Assembly (NCBI GenBank): GCA_964620045.1
Contig: CAZUJL010000005.1
Span: 1-64,000 of the forward strand
Length of the DNA stretch: 64,000 nucleotides
Direction of reading: 5' to 3'
Source: VFKU01 sp964620045
Lineage (GTDB): Bacteria > Hydrogenedentota > Hydrogenedentia > Hydrogenedentales > GCA-2746185
Under the pieces are notes generated by a model. The model saw only the letters and a program-made list of their open reading frames with translations, made no database searches and was not told where the DNA came from. A program made the position numbers and the translations under genes. Of the stretch, positions 49,253 through 58,883 are shown piece by piece. How positions within the stretch are numbered: position 1 is the stretch's first letter; every line of letters starts with the position of its first letter.

Positions 49253-51886
49253 GTGAAGACAGACGATATTCGCGCCGGCTATCTGGACTTTTTCCGCCAG
49301 CGCGGCCACACCGTTGAGCGTAGCGACACGCTCGTGCCGAGCAACGACGCCACCCTGCTGTTCACCAGCGCGGGCATGGTGCAGTTCAAGCCGTTCTACA
49401 CCGGCGAGGTCCCCGTGCCCTACCGTCGTGCGGCGACCAGCCAGAAATGCCTGCGCGCGGGCGGCAAGGCAAACGATCTCGACGAAGTCGGCAAGACCTC
49501 GCGCCACATGACCTTCTTCGAAATGCTCGGCAATTTCTCCTTCGGCGACTACTTCAAGCGCGAGGCGGTTCAGTGGGCGTGGGAATTCATCACGCAGGTC
49601 GTGAAGTTGCCGTCGGAGCGCGTGTGGGTCACCGTGTTCCAGGACGACGACGAAGCGCACGCGATCTGGGAAAAGGAAATCGGCGTTCCCGGCAGCCGCA
49701 TCGTGCGCATGGGCACCAAGGACAATTTCTGGGGCCCGGCGGGCGATACCGGCGCCTGCGGACCATGCTCGGAGTTGCTGTTCGACCGCGGCGCGCACAT
49801 TGACCCCAACGCGACGCCAGACAACGACCCCAAGGAACGCTTCCTGGAATTCTGGAATTTGGTCTTCCCGCAATTCGACCAACAGCCGGACGGCTCGCGT
49901 CCGCCGTTGAAGAACCGCGGCATCGACACCGGCATGGGTCTTGAGCGCATGTCGGCCCTGATGAACAACCTGCCGACCGTGTTCGACATCGACATCATCC
50001 GCCCAATCATCGCGGCGACCGAGCAGTTGGGCGTCCGCACGGGCTACGACAAGGCGCCGGTCCCGTACCGCGTCATCGCGGATCACGTCCGCGCGCTGTC
50101 GTTCATGATCGCCGACGGCATCCTGCCGTCCAACGAAGGCCGGGGCTACGTCGAGCGGCGCCTGCTCCGCCGCGCCGCACGCTTCGGCCGCGAGCTCGGT
50201 CTGGAGCAGCCCTTCCTGCATTCGCTGGCGCCGGCCGTCGTCCGGATCATGGGGCACCAGTATCCGGAACTCATCGAGAAGCAGGTTCAAATCGAAAAAA
50301 TCATCCTCACCGAGGAGCAGCGGTTCAGCAGCACGCTCGCGCGCGGCATGGAGGTGCTAGAAGGCGTTTTCGATAAGCTGAAACAATCCGGAAACAAGCT
50401 TGTGCCGGGCGACCAGCTCTTTAAGCTGCACGACACCTTCGGATTCCCGCTCGATTTGGCCACCGATATCGCTACCGACCGGGGGTTCACGGTCGATCGC
50501 GAAGGCTTCGAAGCCTCGATGACCAAGCAAAAGGAAAAGGCGCGGAGCGCGTGGGCGGGTACCGGCGAGAGCGAACTGCCGCCCGTCTATCGGCAGGTGC
50601 TCGACAAGCACGGCGAGACCGAATTCTTGGGCTACGAGTCGCTCGAATCCGATGCGCGGATTCTGGCCGTGCTCAAGGCCGGCAAGGCGGTCCAATCCCT
50701 GGCCGAAGGCGAAGAGGGCGAACTGATCCTGGATCAGACCCCGTTCTACGCCGAGTCGGGCGGTCAGATCGGCGACACCGGTCTCATCAATTGCGTGACC
50801 GGCAGCGCGCTCGTGAAGGACACGAGAGTCCCGCTGAAACATCTGCGGGTGCACAAGGTCGTGTGTAATTCCGGCACGCTGTCCGTGGGCGACAAGGTAC
50901 GCGCGCAGGTCGACACCGACCGCCGCCGCGAGATCATGAGCCACCACACCGCCACGCACCTCCTGCAGGCGGCGTTGCAAAACGTTCTGGGCGAGCACGT
51001 TCACCAGGCCGGTTCGCTGGTGACACCGGACCGCCTGCGCTTCGACTTTACCCACTTTGAAGCCATCGACGGCGATCGCCTGCGCGACATCGAACGCCTC
51101 GTGAACGACTACGTGCGCACGGACACCGAAGTCTCGTCCAGCACGTGGGACCTCGACGAGGCCCGCGAAGCCGGCGCGATGGCGCTGTTCGGTGAGAAAT
51201 ACGATGACCGCGTCCGCGTAATCCAGATCGGCGATATCTCGATGGAGCTCTGCGGCGGCACGCACGTGTCGCGCACGGGCGTCATCGGCGCGTTCAAAGT
51301 CGTGTCGGAATCCTCGATCTCCTCGGGCGTGCGCCGCATCGAGGCCGTGTGCAGCGCGGCGGCCGTCGAACGCGTGCAGTCCGCCGATTCGGCGCTGGCG
51401 CGGAGCGCGCGTTTGCTCGGCGCGACGCCGGAAGAACTGGAAGTCCGGGTACGCGCGTTGCTCGACGAAAACAAGAAACTCGCGCGCGATGTGGACAAAT
51501 GGAAGCGCGCCGCGGCCACCGGTCAGTCCGTGGACTACCTCGGCAAGGTTGTACAACTCAGCGGCGTCCGCGTGCTCGCGAGCGAAGTAGACGGCCAGGA
51601 TCAGGCGGGCTTGCGCATGCTGGTCGATGACCTGCGCAACAAGCTGACCTCGGGCGTGATCATTCTCGGCAGCGAACTCGACGGCAAAGCCGCGCTCTGC
51701 GCGTGGGTGAGCGGCGATTTGAACAAAGACATCAAGGCCGGCGAAATCATGAAGCAGCTCGCGCCGATCGTGGGCGGGGGCGGCGGGGGCCGGCCGGATT
51801 TGGCGATGGCGGGCGGCAAACTCGGCGAGAAAGTGTCCGAGGCGATCGCGAAGGCGCCTGAAATCGTCGCCGCGCTGATAGGCTAA
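49253..51886 (+). CDS. alaS: alanyl-tRNA synthetase
   Basis: 877 aa from GTG at 49253, chosen because AGGAG lies at 49241-49245 and the product then starts with the canonical KTDDIRAGYLDFFRQRGHTVERSDTLVPSNDATLLFTSAGMVQFK. It charges tRNA-Ala. Class II motifs are present (SQKCLRAGGKANDLDEVGKTSRHMTFFEMLGNFSFGDYFK). The editing domain has the zinc ligands SHHTATHLLQAAL and CGGTHV. The oligomerisation domain ends with GGGGGGRPDLAMAGGKLGEKVSEAI. It heads a tight run with ruvX, mltG and a GHMP kinase. Confidence 0.98.
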   Translation: MKTDDIRAGYLDFFRQRGHTVERSDTLVPSNDATLLFTSAGMVQFKPFYTGEVPVPYRRAATSQKCLRAGGKANDLDEVGKTSRHMTFFEMLGNFSFGDYFKREAVQWAWEFITQVVKLPSERVWVTVFQDDDEAHAIWEKEIGVPGSRIVRMGTKDNFWGPAGDTGACGPCSELLFDRGAHIDPNATPDNDPKERFLEFWNLVFPQFDQQPDGSRPPLKNRGIDTGMGLERMSALMNNLPTVFDIDIIRPIIAATEQLGVRTGYDKAPVPYRVIADHVRALSFMIADGILPSNEGRGYVERRLLRRAARFGRELGLEQPFLHSLAPAVVRIMGHQYPELIEKQVQIEKIILTEEQRFSSTLARGMEVLEGVFDKLKQSGNKLVPGDQLFKLHDTFGFPLDLATDIATDRGFTVDREGFEASMTKQKEKARSAWAGTGESELPPVYRQVLDKHGETEFLGYESLESDARILAVLKAGKAVQSLAEGEEGELILDQTPFYAESGGQIGDTGLINCVTGSALVKDTRVPLKHLRVHKVVCNSGTLSVGDKVRAQVDTDRRREIMSHHTATHLLQAALQNVLGEHVHQAGSLVTPDRLRFDFTHFEAIDGDRLRDIERLVNDYVRTDTEVSSSTWDLDEAREAGAMALFGEKYDDRVRVIQIGDISMELCGGTHVSRTGVIGAFKVVSESSISSGVRRIEAVCSAAAVERVQSADSALARSARLLGATPEELEVRVRALLDENKKLARDVDKWKRAAATGQSVDYLGKVVQLSGVRVLASEVDGQDQAGLRMLVDDLRNKLTSGVIILGSELDGKAALCAWVSGDLNKDIKAGEIMKQLAPIVGGGGGGRPDLAMAGGKLGEKVSEAIAKAPEIVAALIG

Positions 51887-51888
51887 GC

Positions 51889-52326
51889 GTGGAAGGCCGT
51901 ATTCTCGGGCTGGACGTCGGCGAGGTGCGCACGGGCATCGCCGTCAGCGATCCGCTGGGCATTCTGGCCTCGCCGTTGAAGACCTTGCAGGTAAAATCAG
52001 TGGGGGACGACGCGGCCGCCATCGCGCGCATCGCCAAGGAACAAGAGGCCATTCGCATCGTGGTCGGCCTGCCGCTGAACAAGGAAGGCGGCATCGGCCC
52101 GCAGGCGCAGAAGGTGCTCGCGTTTGTCGAGGCCCTGCGCGCCGCGACGCCGGTTGAGATCGTGACCATCGACGAACGTTTCAGCACGGCGGCGGCGCAC
52201 CGCGCGCTGCACGAGTCGGGTGTGGGCTCAAAGAAGCACCGGGGGATGATCGACAAGGCCGCGGCGCAGCAGATATTACAACTGTATCTGGATCGCGAAA
52301 GCGCGCGGCGGGGGCGTGAAGGATGA
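51889..52326 (+). CDS. ruvX: putative pre-16S rRNA nuclease / Holliday junction resolvase YqgF
   Basis: 145 aa from GTG at 51889, two bases after the alaS stop. RNase H fold: ILGLDVGEVRTGIAVSDPLGILASPL at the N-terminus with the catalytic Asp, IVVGLPLNKEGGIGPQAQKV, and VEIVTIDERFSTAAAH with further acidic residues, then KKHRGMIDKAAAQQILQLYLD. Family members mature the 5' end of 16S rRNA. The alaS-ruvX order is seen in many bacteria. It overlaps mltG by 4 nt. Confidence 0.93.
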   Translation: MEGRILGLDVGEVRTGIAVSDPLGILASPLKTLQVKSVGDDAAAIARIAKEQEAIRIVVGLPLNKEGGIGPQAQKVLAFVEALRAATPVEIVTIDERFSTAAAHRALHESGVGSKKHRGMIDKAAAQQILQLYLDRESARRGREG

Positions 52327-53429
52327 GTGAGGAAGCGGGGGATACCGAAGAATTGCAAGGTGCGTCGCCCGGTGGCGCGGGCCGCGCGCTGCTTCGGCTT
52401 TTTCTCGCGCTGTTCATGCTGGTCGGCACGGCGAGTATTCTCGCCGCGACGGGTGGCTATCTCGTGTATCAATACGTGACCGGCGCCGGTGTGCCCGGTG
52501 AGCCCATCGAAGTGACGATCCCCGAAGGCGTCTCGGGCCGGCAAGTGGGCAGCATCGTCGCCGATGCCGGGTTGGTGGAGCATCCCATTTTCTTCCGGCT
52601 CGCGATGCGGTTCGACAAAACCGGTGAGACCATCAAGCACGGACATCACCTCATCCCGCAGGGTTCGAGTCCGATCGAAGTGCTGCATTACCTGCAGCAA
52701 TCGCCCCAGGGCGCAGTCGGCGCGTATAAGGTTACCGTTCCGGAAGGCCTCACGATTCAACAGATCGCCGAGGTGCTGCCCGATCCCGCGGGCTTCCTCG
52801 GCGCGCTGGCCGCGCGCAACACCAAGGACGCCCTTGGCTTCGACGCCCTCGGTTTCGAAGGCTTCCTGATGCCGAACACCTATTTCTTCGACGCGGCGCC
52901 CACGGGCGAAGAGTTGGTAGAGCGCATGCTGGAGCAGTTCCGCACGGATTGGGCGGCGTTGTCCGCAGAGTTCCCAGAGGCGACGAAGGACCCCGTGCGC
53001 GTGGCGACGATTGCGTCGCTGGTGGAGGAAGAAGCGCGCGTGGACGAGGAACGTCCGCTCGTGTCGGCCGTGATTCATAACCGGCTGGACGGCGGCATTC
53101 CGCTACAGATGGATTCCACGCTGCAGTTTGCGCTGAAGAAATACGGTCAGCGTCTGCTGGATACCGATAAGGACGTCGACTCGCCCTACAACACCTACGA
53201 AGTCGCCGGCCTGCCGCCGGGTCCCATTTCGAATCCGGGGCGCGCGAGCCTGCGCGCGGCGCTGGCGCCCGCGGACGTGAAGTACCTGTATTTTGTGTCG
53301 AACGCTGACGGCAAGACACACACCTTCAGCACGACACTGAAGGAGCACGAGGCGGCCGTGGCCAAGTTCCGCAAGGAAATCCGCGTGCAGCGGCGCGAAG
53401 AGCGCGAGCAGGAAGCGGGAAGGGATTGA
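52323..53429 (+). CDS. mltG: endolytic murein transglycosylase
   Basis: 368 aa. Single N-terminal TM helix (LLRLFLALFMLVGTASILAATGGYLVYQYV) preceded by a 20-residue cytoplasmic part, then a LysM-like IPEGVSGRQVGSIVADAGLV segment and the YceG domain: VATIASLVEEEARVDEERPLVSAVIHNRLDGGIPLQMDSTLQFAL contains the catalytic Glu, and YNTYEVAGLPPGPISNPGRASLRAALAP and YLYFVSNADGKTHTFS are diagnostic. It cuts nascent glycan strands at the membrane. It overlaps the next gene by 4 nt. Confidence 0.95.
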   Translation: MSEEAGDTEELQGASPGGAGRALLRLFLALFMLVGTASILAATGGYLVYQYVTGAGVPGEPIEVTIPEGVSGRQVGSIVADAGLVEHPIFFRLAMRFDKTGETIKHGHHLIPQGSSPIEVLHYLQQSPQGAVGAYKVTVPEGLTIQQIAEVLPDPAGFLGALAARNTKDALGFDALGFEGFLMPNTYFFDAAPTGEELVERMLEQFRTDWAALSAEFPEATKDPVRVATIASLVEEEARVDEERPLVSAVIHNRLDGGIPLQMDSTLQFALKKYGQRLLDTDKDVDSPYNTYEVAGLPPGPISNPGRASLRAALAPADVKYLYFVSNADGKTHTFSTTLKEHEAAVAKFRKEIRVQRREEREQEAGRD

Positions 53430-54427
53430 TCGTGGTCGTTGAATCGGTGGCATACGCGCGGGCAGGCTTGGCGGGCAATCCGTCGGACGGATATTTCGGC
53501 AAATGCCTCGCCGTGATCGTGAAGGATTTTTCCGCGCGCGTATGGCTGGAACCGGCGGACACGATCGAGATCATCCCGAGCCCCGAAGATCGCCCGGCAT
53601 ACGCCTCGCTCGACGACTTCATGCACGAAATCCAGTTGCACGGCTACTACGGCGCGGAGCGCCTGATGAAGGCCGCCATCCGCCGGTTCGTACGCCATTG
53701 TCGCGAATACAACCACCCGCTGCACGACCGCGGGTTCCGGCTGAACTACCGCTCCACGATTCCGCGACGCGTCGGGTTGTCGGGTTCGAGCGGACTAATC
53801 ACGGCGACGCTTCGCTGCCTGATGAAGTTTTACAACGTGGACATCGCCAAGCCGATTCTGGCCTCGCTGATCCGAAATGTGGAGAACGAAGACCTCGGCA
53901 TCGGCGCGGGGCTGATGGATCGCGTGATGCAGGTCTACGAAGGGTGCGTGTTCATGGACCTCAACCGCGAGCATCTCGAAAAACACGGCTACGGCATCTA
54001 CCAGGAAATTGACGTGAAGCTGCTGCCGCCGCTGTACATCGCATATCGCACGGACCTCGCCGAAGGCTCCGAGGTTTTCCACAACAACATCAAGGAACGC
54101 TTCTTCCGCGGCGACCCGGACGTCGTGCAGGCGATGAAGGATTTCGCACAGATCGCGGTGACCGTGCGCGACCTGATCGTCTCCGGTCGCGGCCGCGAGA
54201 TCGGGCCGTGGATGGACAAGAACTTCGACCGGCGCCGCTCGATCTTCAACCTCTCCAAGGGCGACATCGAAATGGTCGAGCGTGCCCGCACCACGGGCGC
54301 CAGCGCGAAATTCGCCGGCTCCGGCGGCGCCATCGTGGGCACCTATCCCGACGAGGCCGCCTACGACAAGCTGGTCAAGGTCTTCGCCGGCACGGGCACC
54401 GAAGTCTTCAAACCGACCATCGCCTGA
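53426..54427 (+). CDS. GHMP-family sugar kinase, glucuronokinase-like
   Basis: 333 aa. The opening VVESVAYARAGLAGNPSDGYFGKCLAV is typical of GHMP kinases and closely resembles plant glucuronokinase/GalNAc-kinase-type members. The ATP loop is RRVGLSGSSGLITATLRCL (consensus PxxxGLGSSAA); the third motif is GASAKFAGSGGAIVGTY. ENEDLGIGAGLMDRVMQVYEG supplies the catalytic Asp region. It would phosphorylate a sugar or sugar acid at C1 in the cytoplasm. It is translationally coupled to mltG (4-nt overlap), an unusual place for such a kinase, which may point to wall-sugar salvage. Confidence 0.8.
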   Translation: MIVVVESVAYARAGLAGNPSDGYFGKCLAVIVKDFSARVWLEPADTIEIIPSPEDRPAYASLDDFMHEIQLHGYYGAERLMKAAIRRFVRHCREYNHPLHDRGFRLNYRSTIPRRVGLSGSSGLITATLRCLMKFYNVDIAKPILASLIRNVENEDLGIGAGLMDRVMQVYEGCVFMDLNREHLEKHGYGIYQEIDVKLLPPLYIAYRTDLAEGSEVFHNNIKERFFRGDPDVVQAMKDFAQIAVTVRDLIVSGRGREIGPWMDKNFDRRRSIFNLSKGDIEMVERARTTGASAKFAGSGGAIVGTYPDEAAYDKLVKVFAGTGTEVFKPTIA

Positions 54428-54481
54428 CGATTTACCAAATCCTCACAATCGTGTTGCATACTGGGCGCCGGAGGGTTCCCC

Positions 54482-55387
54482 ATGCGCTCGATGCTGTTTG
54501 CATTCGTATTAATCTGTGCCACGCCCGTGTTTGCGCAGGAGATTGTGTGCGCGGGGTGCGAGGCGTCCACAAAGCTGCCGCACAACGGCAAGGACATCAT
54601 CGCAAAGGACGGCCCGCTGCAGTTCGCGGTCGTCACAGACCTCACCGGCGTCGGCGATGGCGAAAACGGACTCCCGCGCCGCGAACGCATCTTCAAGCGC
54701 GCGATTGAGCAAATCAACATCGCGAACCCCGAGTTCGTGCTCAGCGTCGGCGATCTCATACAAGGCCCCAGCAAGGCCGACATGCGGCCGCTGAAGGAAC
54801 AGTGGGACGAGTTCAACGGCTGGGTAAAGGCGTTCAACGCGCGCTTCTACTACGTCGTCGGCAACCACGACATCGGCGATCTGAACGAACAGGCCGAATG
54901 GTGCAACCAGTTCGGCGCGCGCTACTACGCGTTTGTGTACAAGAACGTGTTGTTCCTCTTCCTCGATTCGGAAGACCCGCCCCCGACGAAAATCAGCGGC
55001 GCACAGGCCGACTTCGTGGACAAGGTGCTCAAGGACAACAAGGACGTCGACTGGACGCTCGTGTTTTTCCACAAGCCGTTCTGGACCTACATGGCACCCG
55101 CCGCGCCGGACCCCGGTTGGGAGCGCGTGAAGGCGTCGCTGCAGGGCCGCAAGCACACGGTCTTCGCCGGCCACGTGCACAATTACATGCACTACATCAT
55201 CGACGACACCGAGTACTACACGCTCGGCACGACGGGCGGCAACCGCAACTTCGCCGGCCGCCCGGAAGACGGCCTGCTCGATCACTTCGCATGGGTCACC
55301 ATGACGCCCGAAGGCCCAAAGGTGCTCAACGTGATCGTAGCAGACCTGCCTGAGCAGATCGGCTTGCCAAAAGCTAAGACGGAGTAG
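54482..55387 (+). CDS. secreted calcineurin-like metallophosphoesterase
   Basis: 301 aa with a signal peptide (MRSMLFAFVLICATPVFAQ). Dimetal motifs: FAVVTDLTG (the usual DxH His is replaced by Thr, though an Asp lies further on), VLSVGDLIQGP, YYVVGNHDIGD, FFHKPF and FAGHVHNYMH. Exported members hydrolyse phosphate esters or phosphodiesters; the substrate is unknown. It follows the GHMP kinase by 54 bases and overlaps the convergent dnaE gene by 14 bases at the 3' ends. Confidence 0.85.
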   Translation: MRSMLFAFVLICATPVFAQEIVCAGCEASTKLPHNGKDIIAKDGPLQFAVVTDLTGVGDGENGLPRRERIFKRAIEQINIANPEFVLSVGDLIQGPSKADMRPLKEQWDEFNGWVKAFNARFYYVVGNHDIGDLNEQAEWCNQFGARYYAFVYKNVLFLFLDSEDPPPTKISGAQADFVDKVLKDNKDVDWTLVFFHKPFWTYMAPAAPDPGWERVKASLQGRKHTVFAGHVHNYMHYIIDDTEYYTLGTTGGNRNFAGRPEDGLLDHFAWVTMTPEGPKVLNVIVADLPEQIGLPKAKTE

Positions 55388-58300
55388 GCGCGCCCCAGCG
55401 GCGTTTGCGCTCGGGTTTCGGCGTGGGCGCGCGATGCTGTGGCAGGCCGTTGGCCACCGAGTACCACAGCGCGCATTCGCCGAAAAGGTCTTCAATTTCC
55501 TGCACGAGCCGGTGCGACGGCTCCACAAGGCAGGCCGCGCTCGCGTGCACGGTCACTTCACGTTCGTCGGGCAGCTTGCAGTGCAGGTACACGTCGCAGT
55601 TGCCCGGGTAGCGCCCGAGCACGCGCGCGAGTTCTTCAACCAGCGTCGGCTGCAGACCGAGCGTGTTCATGCGGATGTGCACGGCCTGCGTAAGCCGCGC
55701 GGTCGCCTGATCGGCGGGAATCACGTCGTCGATGATCAGCCCCGGCACTTCCTTGCGGTAGTTCACGTGCGCCGGCATGACGAGCACGGTGTCCTTTTGC
55801 AGCAGCGACTCAAAGCGCTCAAACACATCCGAAAACACCGTCGCTTCGACCGGACCGTCCGTAGTGTCGATAGTGACGAAGGCCATCTTCGAGCCCTTGG
55901 CTGTCAGATGGTATTTCACCTGCGACAGCAGCCCGCCAAGCACGACCTCTTCGCCTTCCTTGCGCCCGGCGAGTTCGGTGAGGCCGGGCGTGGTGTGGTG
56001 GGCCAGCATGTCGCTCCACTGCTGGAGCGGGTGATTGCTGACGAACAGGCCGAGCATTTCCTTTTCCGCTTGCAGCGTTTCGTGCTCGGTCCACTCGCGC
56101 ACTTTCGGCTTCGTGTGCTCGGCCGCCTGTGCGCTGTCGCCGAGCAACTCAAAGAGAGAGGACTGACCCGCGTCGCGTTCGCGCTGTGCCGCCACGGCAC
56201 CGCCCAGCGCAGCATCGATGGCGCCTTCCACCTGCGCGCGGGTCCAGCCGGTGCTCTCAAACGCGCCCGCCTTGTTCAGACTTTCCACCACGCGCCGGTT
56301 CAGCGTTTTCGAATCGAGCCGCGCGCAGAAGTCGAAGATGTCCTTGTAGGGCCCCTTCTCCTTGCGCTCGGCCACAATCGACTGCGCGGGAAGTTCGCCC
56401 ACATTCTTCACAGAGAACAAACCATAAAGAATCGTTTTGCCGTCCACGGTGAAGTTGCGTTCGCTGCGGTTGATGTCGGGCGGCAGCACGGCAAGGTCCA
56501 TGCGGTTGCATTCATCGACGTAGCGCGCGACTTTGTCCAGGTTGCCCGATTCACTCGTGAGCAGCGCGGCCATGAACTCCGCGGGGTAGTTCGCCTTCAG
56601 GAACGCCGTCTGATACGCGACAAAGGCGTAGGCCATGCTGTGCGACTTGTTGAAGCCGTAGCCGGCGAAGGTCTCGATCTTGTCGAACAGTTCCGAGGCT
56701 AGTTTCTCGCCGATGTTGTTCGCGGTCTTGCAGCCTTTCACGAACTTGTCGCGCTGCTCCGCCATCAGCTCCTTGATTTTTTTACCCATCGCGCGGCGCA
56801 GGATGTCGGCCTGGCCGAGCGTGAACCCAGCGACGGCCTGCACGATCTGCATGACTTGTTCCTGATACACCGCGATGCCGTAGGTCTCGCGCAGGATCGG
56901 TTCAAGCAGCGGATGGTCGTACTTCACGCTGTCCGGCTCGAACTTGCCCTGGATGTACGTATCGATGAACTCCATCGGGCCGGGGCGGTACAACGCGACC
57001 AGCGCGCACACCTCTTCGAGGCTCTGCAGACCGATTCGCTTGGCGAGATCGCGCATGCCGGGACTTTCCAACTGGAACACACCCGTGGTCTTGCCGGAAC
57101 GCAGCAGTTCGTAGGCCTTCTCGTCGTTCGGCTCGATCGCGTCGATGTCGATTTCCACGCCGCGGTATTCGCGCACAAGGCGCACGGTCTCGTGCACCAC
57201 CGTCAGCGTGCGCAGGCCGAGGAAGTCCATCTTCAGTAGGCCGATTTCCTCGCAGCCCTTCATTTCGACCTGCGTGGCGACGGTCGTCGTGCCGGCCGCC
57301 TGGTACAGCGCGACGTGGTCCATCACGGGCGAGTCACAAATCACAACGCCGGCCGCGTGCGTGCCGCAGTTGCCGATGGTGCCCTCGAGGCGCTTGGCGA
57401 ACTTCCACAGTTTGCCAATCTGCGGATTGGTGTTGACGAGTTCCTTGAGCCGAGGCTCTTTCTCGTAGGCATCGTCGAGCTTGATGCCGAGTTCTTCCGG
57501 GATCAATTTCGCGATCGGGTCGACGTCGGCATACGGCATGTTCATCACGCGCCCAACGTTGCGCACCACGTTGCGCGCGAGCATGCGGCCAAAAGTCACA
57601 ATCTGGCAGACGTTGTCGCGCCCATATTTCCGGCGCGCGTAGTCAATCATCTCTTCGCGGCGAACGTAGCAAAAGTCGATATCGAAGTCTGGCATCGAGA
57701 CGCGTTCGGGATTCAGGAAGCGCTCGAACAGCAGGTTGTATCGAATCGGATCGATGTTCGTAATTTTCAGACAATACGCCACAAGACTGCCCGCGCCCGA
57801 GCCGCGTCCGGGGCCGACCGGGATGCCGTTCTCGCGCGCATAGGCAATGAGGTCCCACACCACGAGGAAGTAGTCGGTGAATCCCATCTGGTGGATGACG
57901 CTCATCTCGAATTCGGCGCGCTCGATGAGTTCCTTCGCCGGTTTCTTGCCGAAGCGGTCTTTCAGGCCCTCCATCACGCGCTCGCGCATGAAGTCCAGCT
58001 TGTCCATGCCGGCCGGCGGCTCGTAGTGGGGGATAAGGTGCTGCCCCAGCTTCAGATCGAGGTTGCAACGCTCGGCGATTTTATCCGTGTTCGAGACGGC
58101 CTCGGGCCATTCGGCGAACAGCTCGCGCATTTCGTTCGGGCTGCGGAAGTAGACCTGATCGGTCGGGAATCGGAAGCGGTTTTCGTCTTCAATCTTCGCG
58201 TTCGTCTGGATGCACAACAGCGCATCGTGCGCTTCGTTGTCGTCCTTGTTCACATAGTGCACATCGTTCGTCGCGATCAGCGTGAGGCCGTGCTTCTCGG

Positions 58301-58883
58301 CCATCTCGGCGAGGATCGGGTTGATGCGTCGCTGCTCCTCGATGCCGTGGTCCATCAACTCAACAAGGAAGTTGTCCTTGCCGAAGATCTCGACATACTT
58401 CAGCAGCGCGGCGTTCGCCTGATCCATCTTGCCCGCGAGAATGAGCTGCGGCACTTCGCCCGCCAGGCAGGAGGTCGTGGCAATGAGGCCCTCGCTGTAC
58501 TTCGCGATCAGTTCATCGTCCACGCGCGGGCGGTAGTAGAATCCCTCCAGGAACCCGAGCGAACTCAGCTTGCACAGGTTGAAATAGCCCGTCTCGTTCT
58601 CGCAAAGCGTCAGAAAGTGGGTGTAGTTTTCCTCGCCACGGTGCGTGCGATCGTGGCGGCCCGCCTTGGCGACGTACAACTCGCAGCCGATGATGGGTTT
58701 CACGCCCATTTTCTTCGCGGTCTTGTAGAACTCCAGCGCGCCGAACAGGACGCCGTGGTCCGTGATCGCGCAGGATTTCATATCGAACTCGCGGCACTTC
58801 TCGAGGATTTCCTTGATGCGGCACTGCCCATCGAGCACGGAGTACTCGGTGTGGCAATGCAGATGCGTAAAGCCCGCGCTCAC
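55374..58883 (-). CDS. dnaE: DNA polymerase III alpha subunit
   Basis: 1169 aa, DnaE1 length. N-terminal PHP domain: FTHLHCHTEYSVLDGQCRIKEI and CAITDHGVLFGALEFYK keep the metal-binding His/Asp residues. Palm: GPGRGSGAGSLVAYCLKITNIDP and MPDFDIDFCYVRREEMIDY carry the catalytic Asp triad part. Fingers and tau-binding regions follow (CGTHAAGVVICDSP, YEQVMQIVQAVAGF-like YQEQVMQIVQAVAGFTLGQAD). The OB fold is near 1000-1090. It is the replicative polymerase. Its start overlaps the pncC stop by 4 nt. Confidence 0.98.
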   Translation of the reverse strand: MSAGFTHLHCHTEYSVLDGQCRIKEILEKCREFDMKSCAITDHGVLFGALEFYKTAKKMGVKPIIGCELYVAKAGRHDRTHRGEENYTHFLTLCENETGYFNLCKLSSLGFLEGFYYRPRVDDELIAKYSEGLIATTSCLAGEVPQLILAGKMDQANAALLKYVEIFGKDNFLVELMDHGIEEQRRINPILAEMAEKHGLTLIATNDVHYVNKDDNEAHDALLCIQTNAKIEDENRFRFPTDQVYFRSPNEMRELFAEWPEAVSNTDKIAERCNLDLKLGQHLIPHYEPPAGMDKLDFMRERVMEGLKDRFGKKPAKELIERAEFEMSVIHQMGFTDYFLVVWDLIAYARENGIPVGPGRGSGAGSLVAYCLKITNIDPIRYNLLFERFLNPERVSMPDFDIDFCYVRREEMIDYARRKYGRDNVCQIVTFGRMLARNVVRNVGRVMNMPYADVDPIAKLIPEELGIKLDDAYEKEPRLKELVNTNPQIGKLWKFAKRLEGTIGNCGTHAAGVVICDSPVMDHVALYQAAGTTTVATQVEMKGCEEIGLLKMDFLGLRTLTVVHETVRLVREYRGVEIDIDAIEPNDEKAYELLRSGKTTGVFQLESPGMRDLAKRIGLQSLEEVCALVALYRPGPMEFIDTYIQGKFEPDSVKYDHPLLEPILRETYGIAVYQEQVMQIVQAVAGFTLGQADILRRAMGKKIKELMAEQRDKFVKGCKTANNIGEKLASELFDKIETFAGYGFNKSHSMAYAFVAYQTAFLKANYPAEFMAALLTSESGNLDKVARYVDECNRMDLAVLPPDINRSERNFTVDGKTILYGLFSVKNVGELPAQSIVAERKEKGPYKDIFDFCARLDSKTLNRRVVESLNKAGAFESTGWTRAQVEGAIDAALGGAVAAQRERDAGQSSLFELLGDSAQAAEHTKPKVREWTEHETLQAEKEMLGLFVSNHPLQQWSDMLAHHTTPGLTELAGRKEGEEVVLGGLLSQVKYHLTAKGSKMAFVTIDTTDGPVEATVFSDVFERFESLLQKDTVLVMPAHVNYRKEVPGLIIDDVIPADQATARLTQAVHIRMNTLGLQPTLVEELARVLGRYPGNCDVYLHCKLPDEREVTVHASAACLVEPSHRLVQEIEDLFGECALWYSVANGLPQHRAPTPKPERKRRWGAPTPS

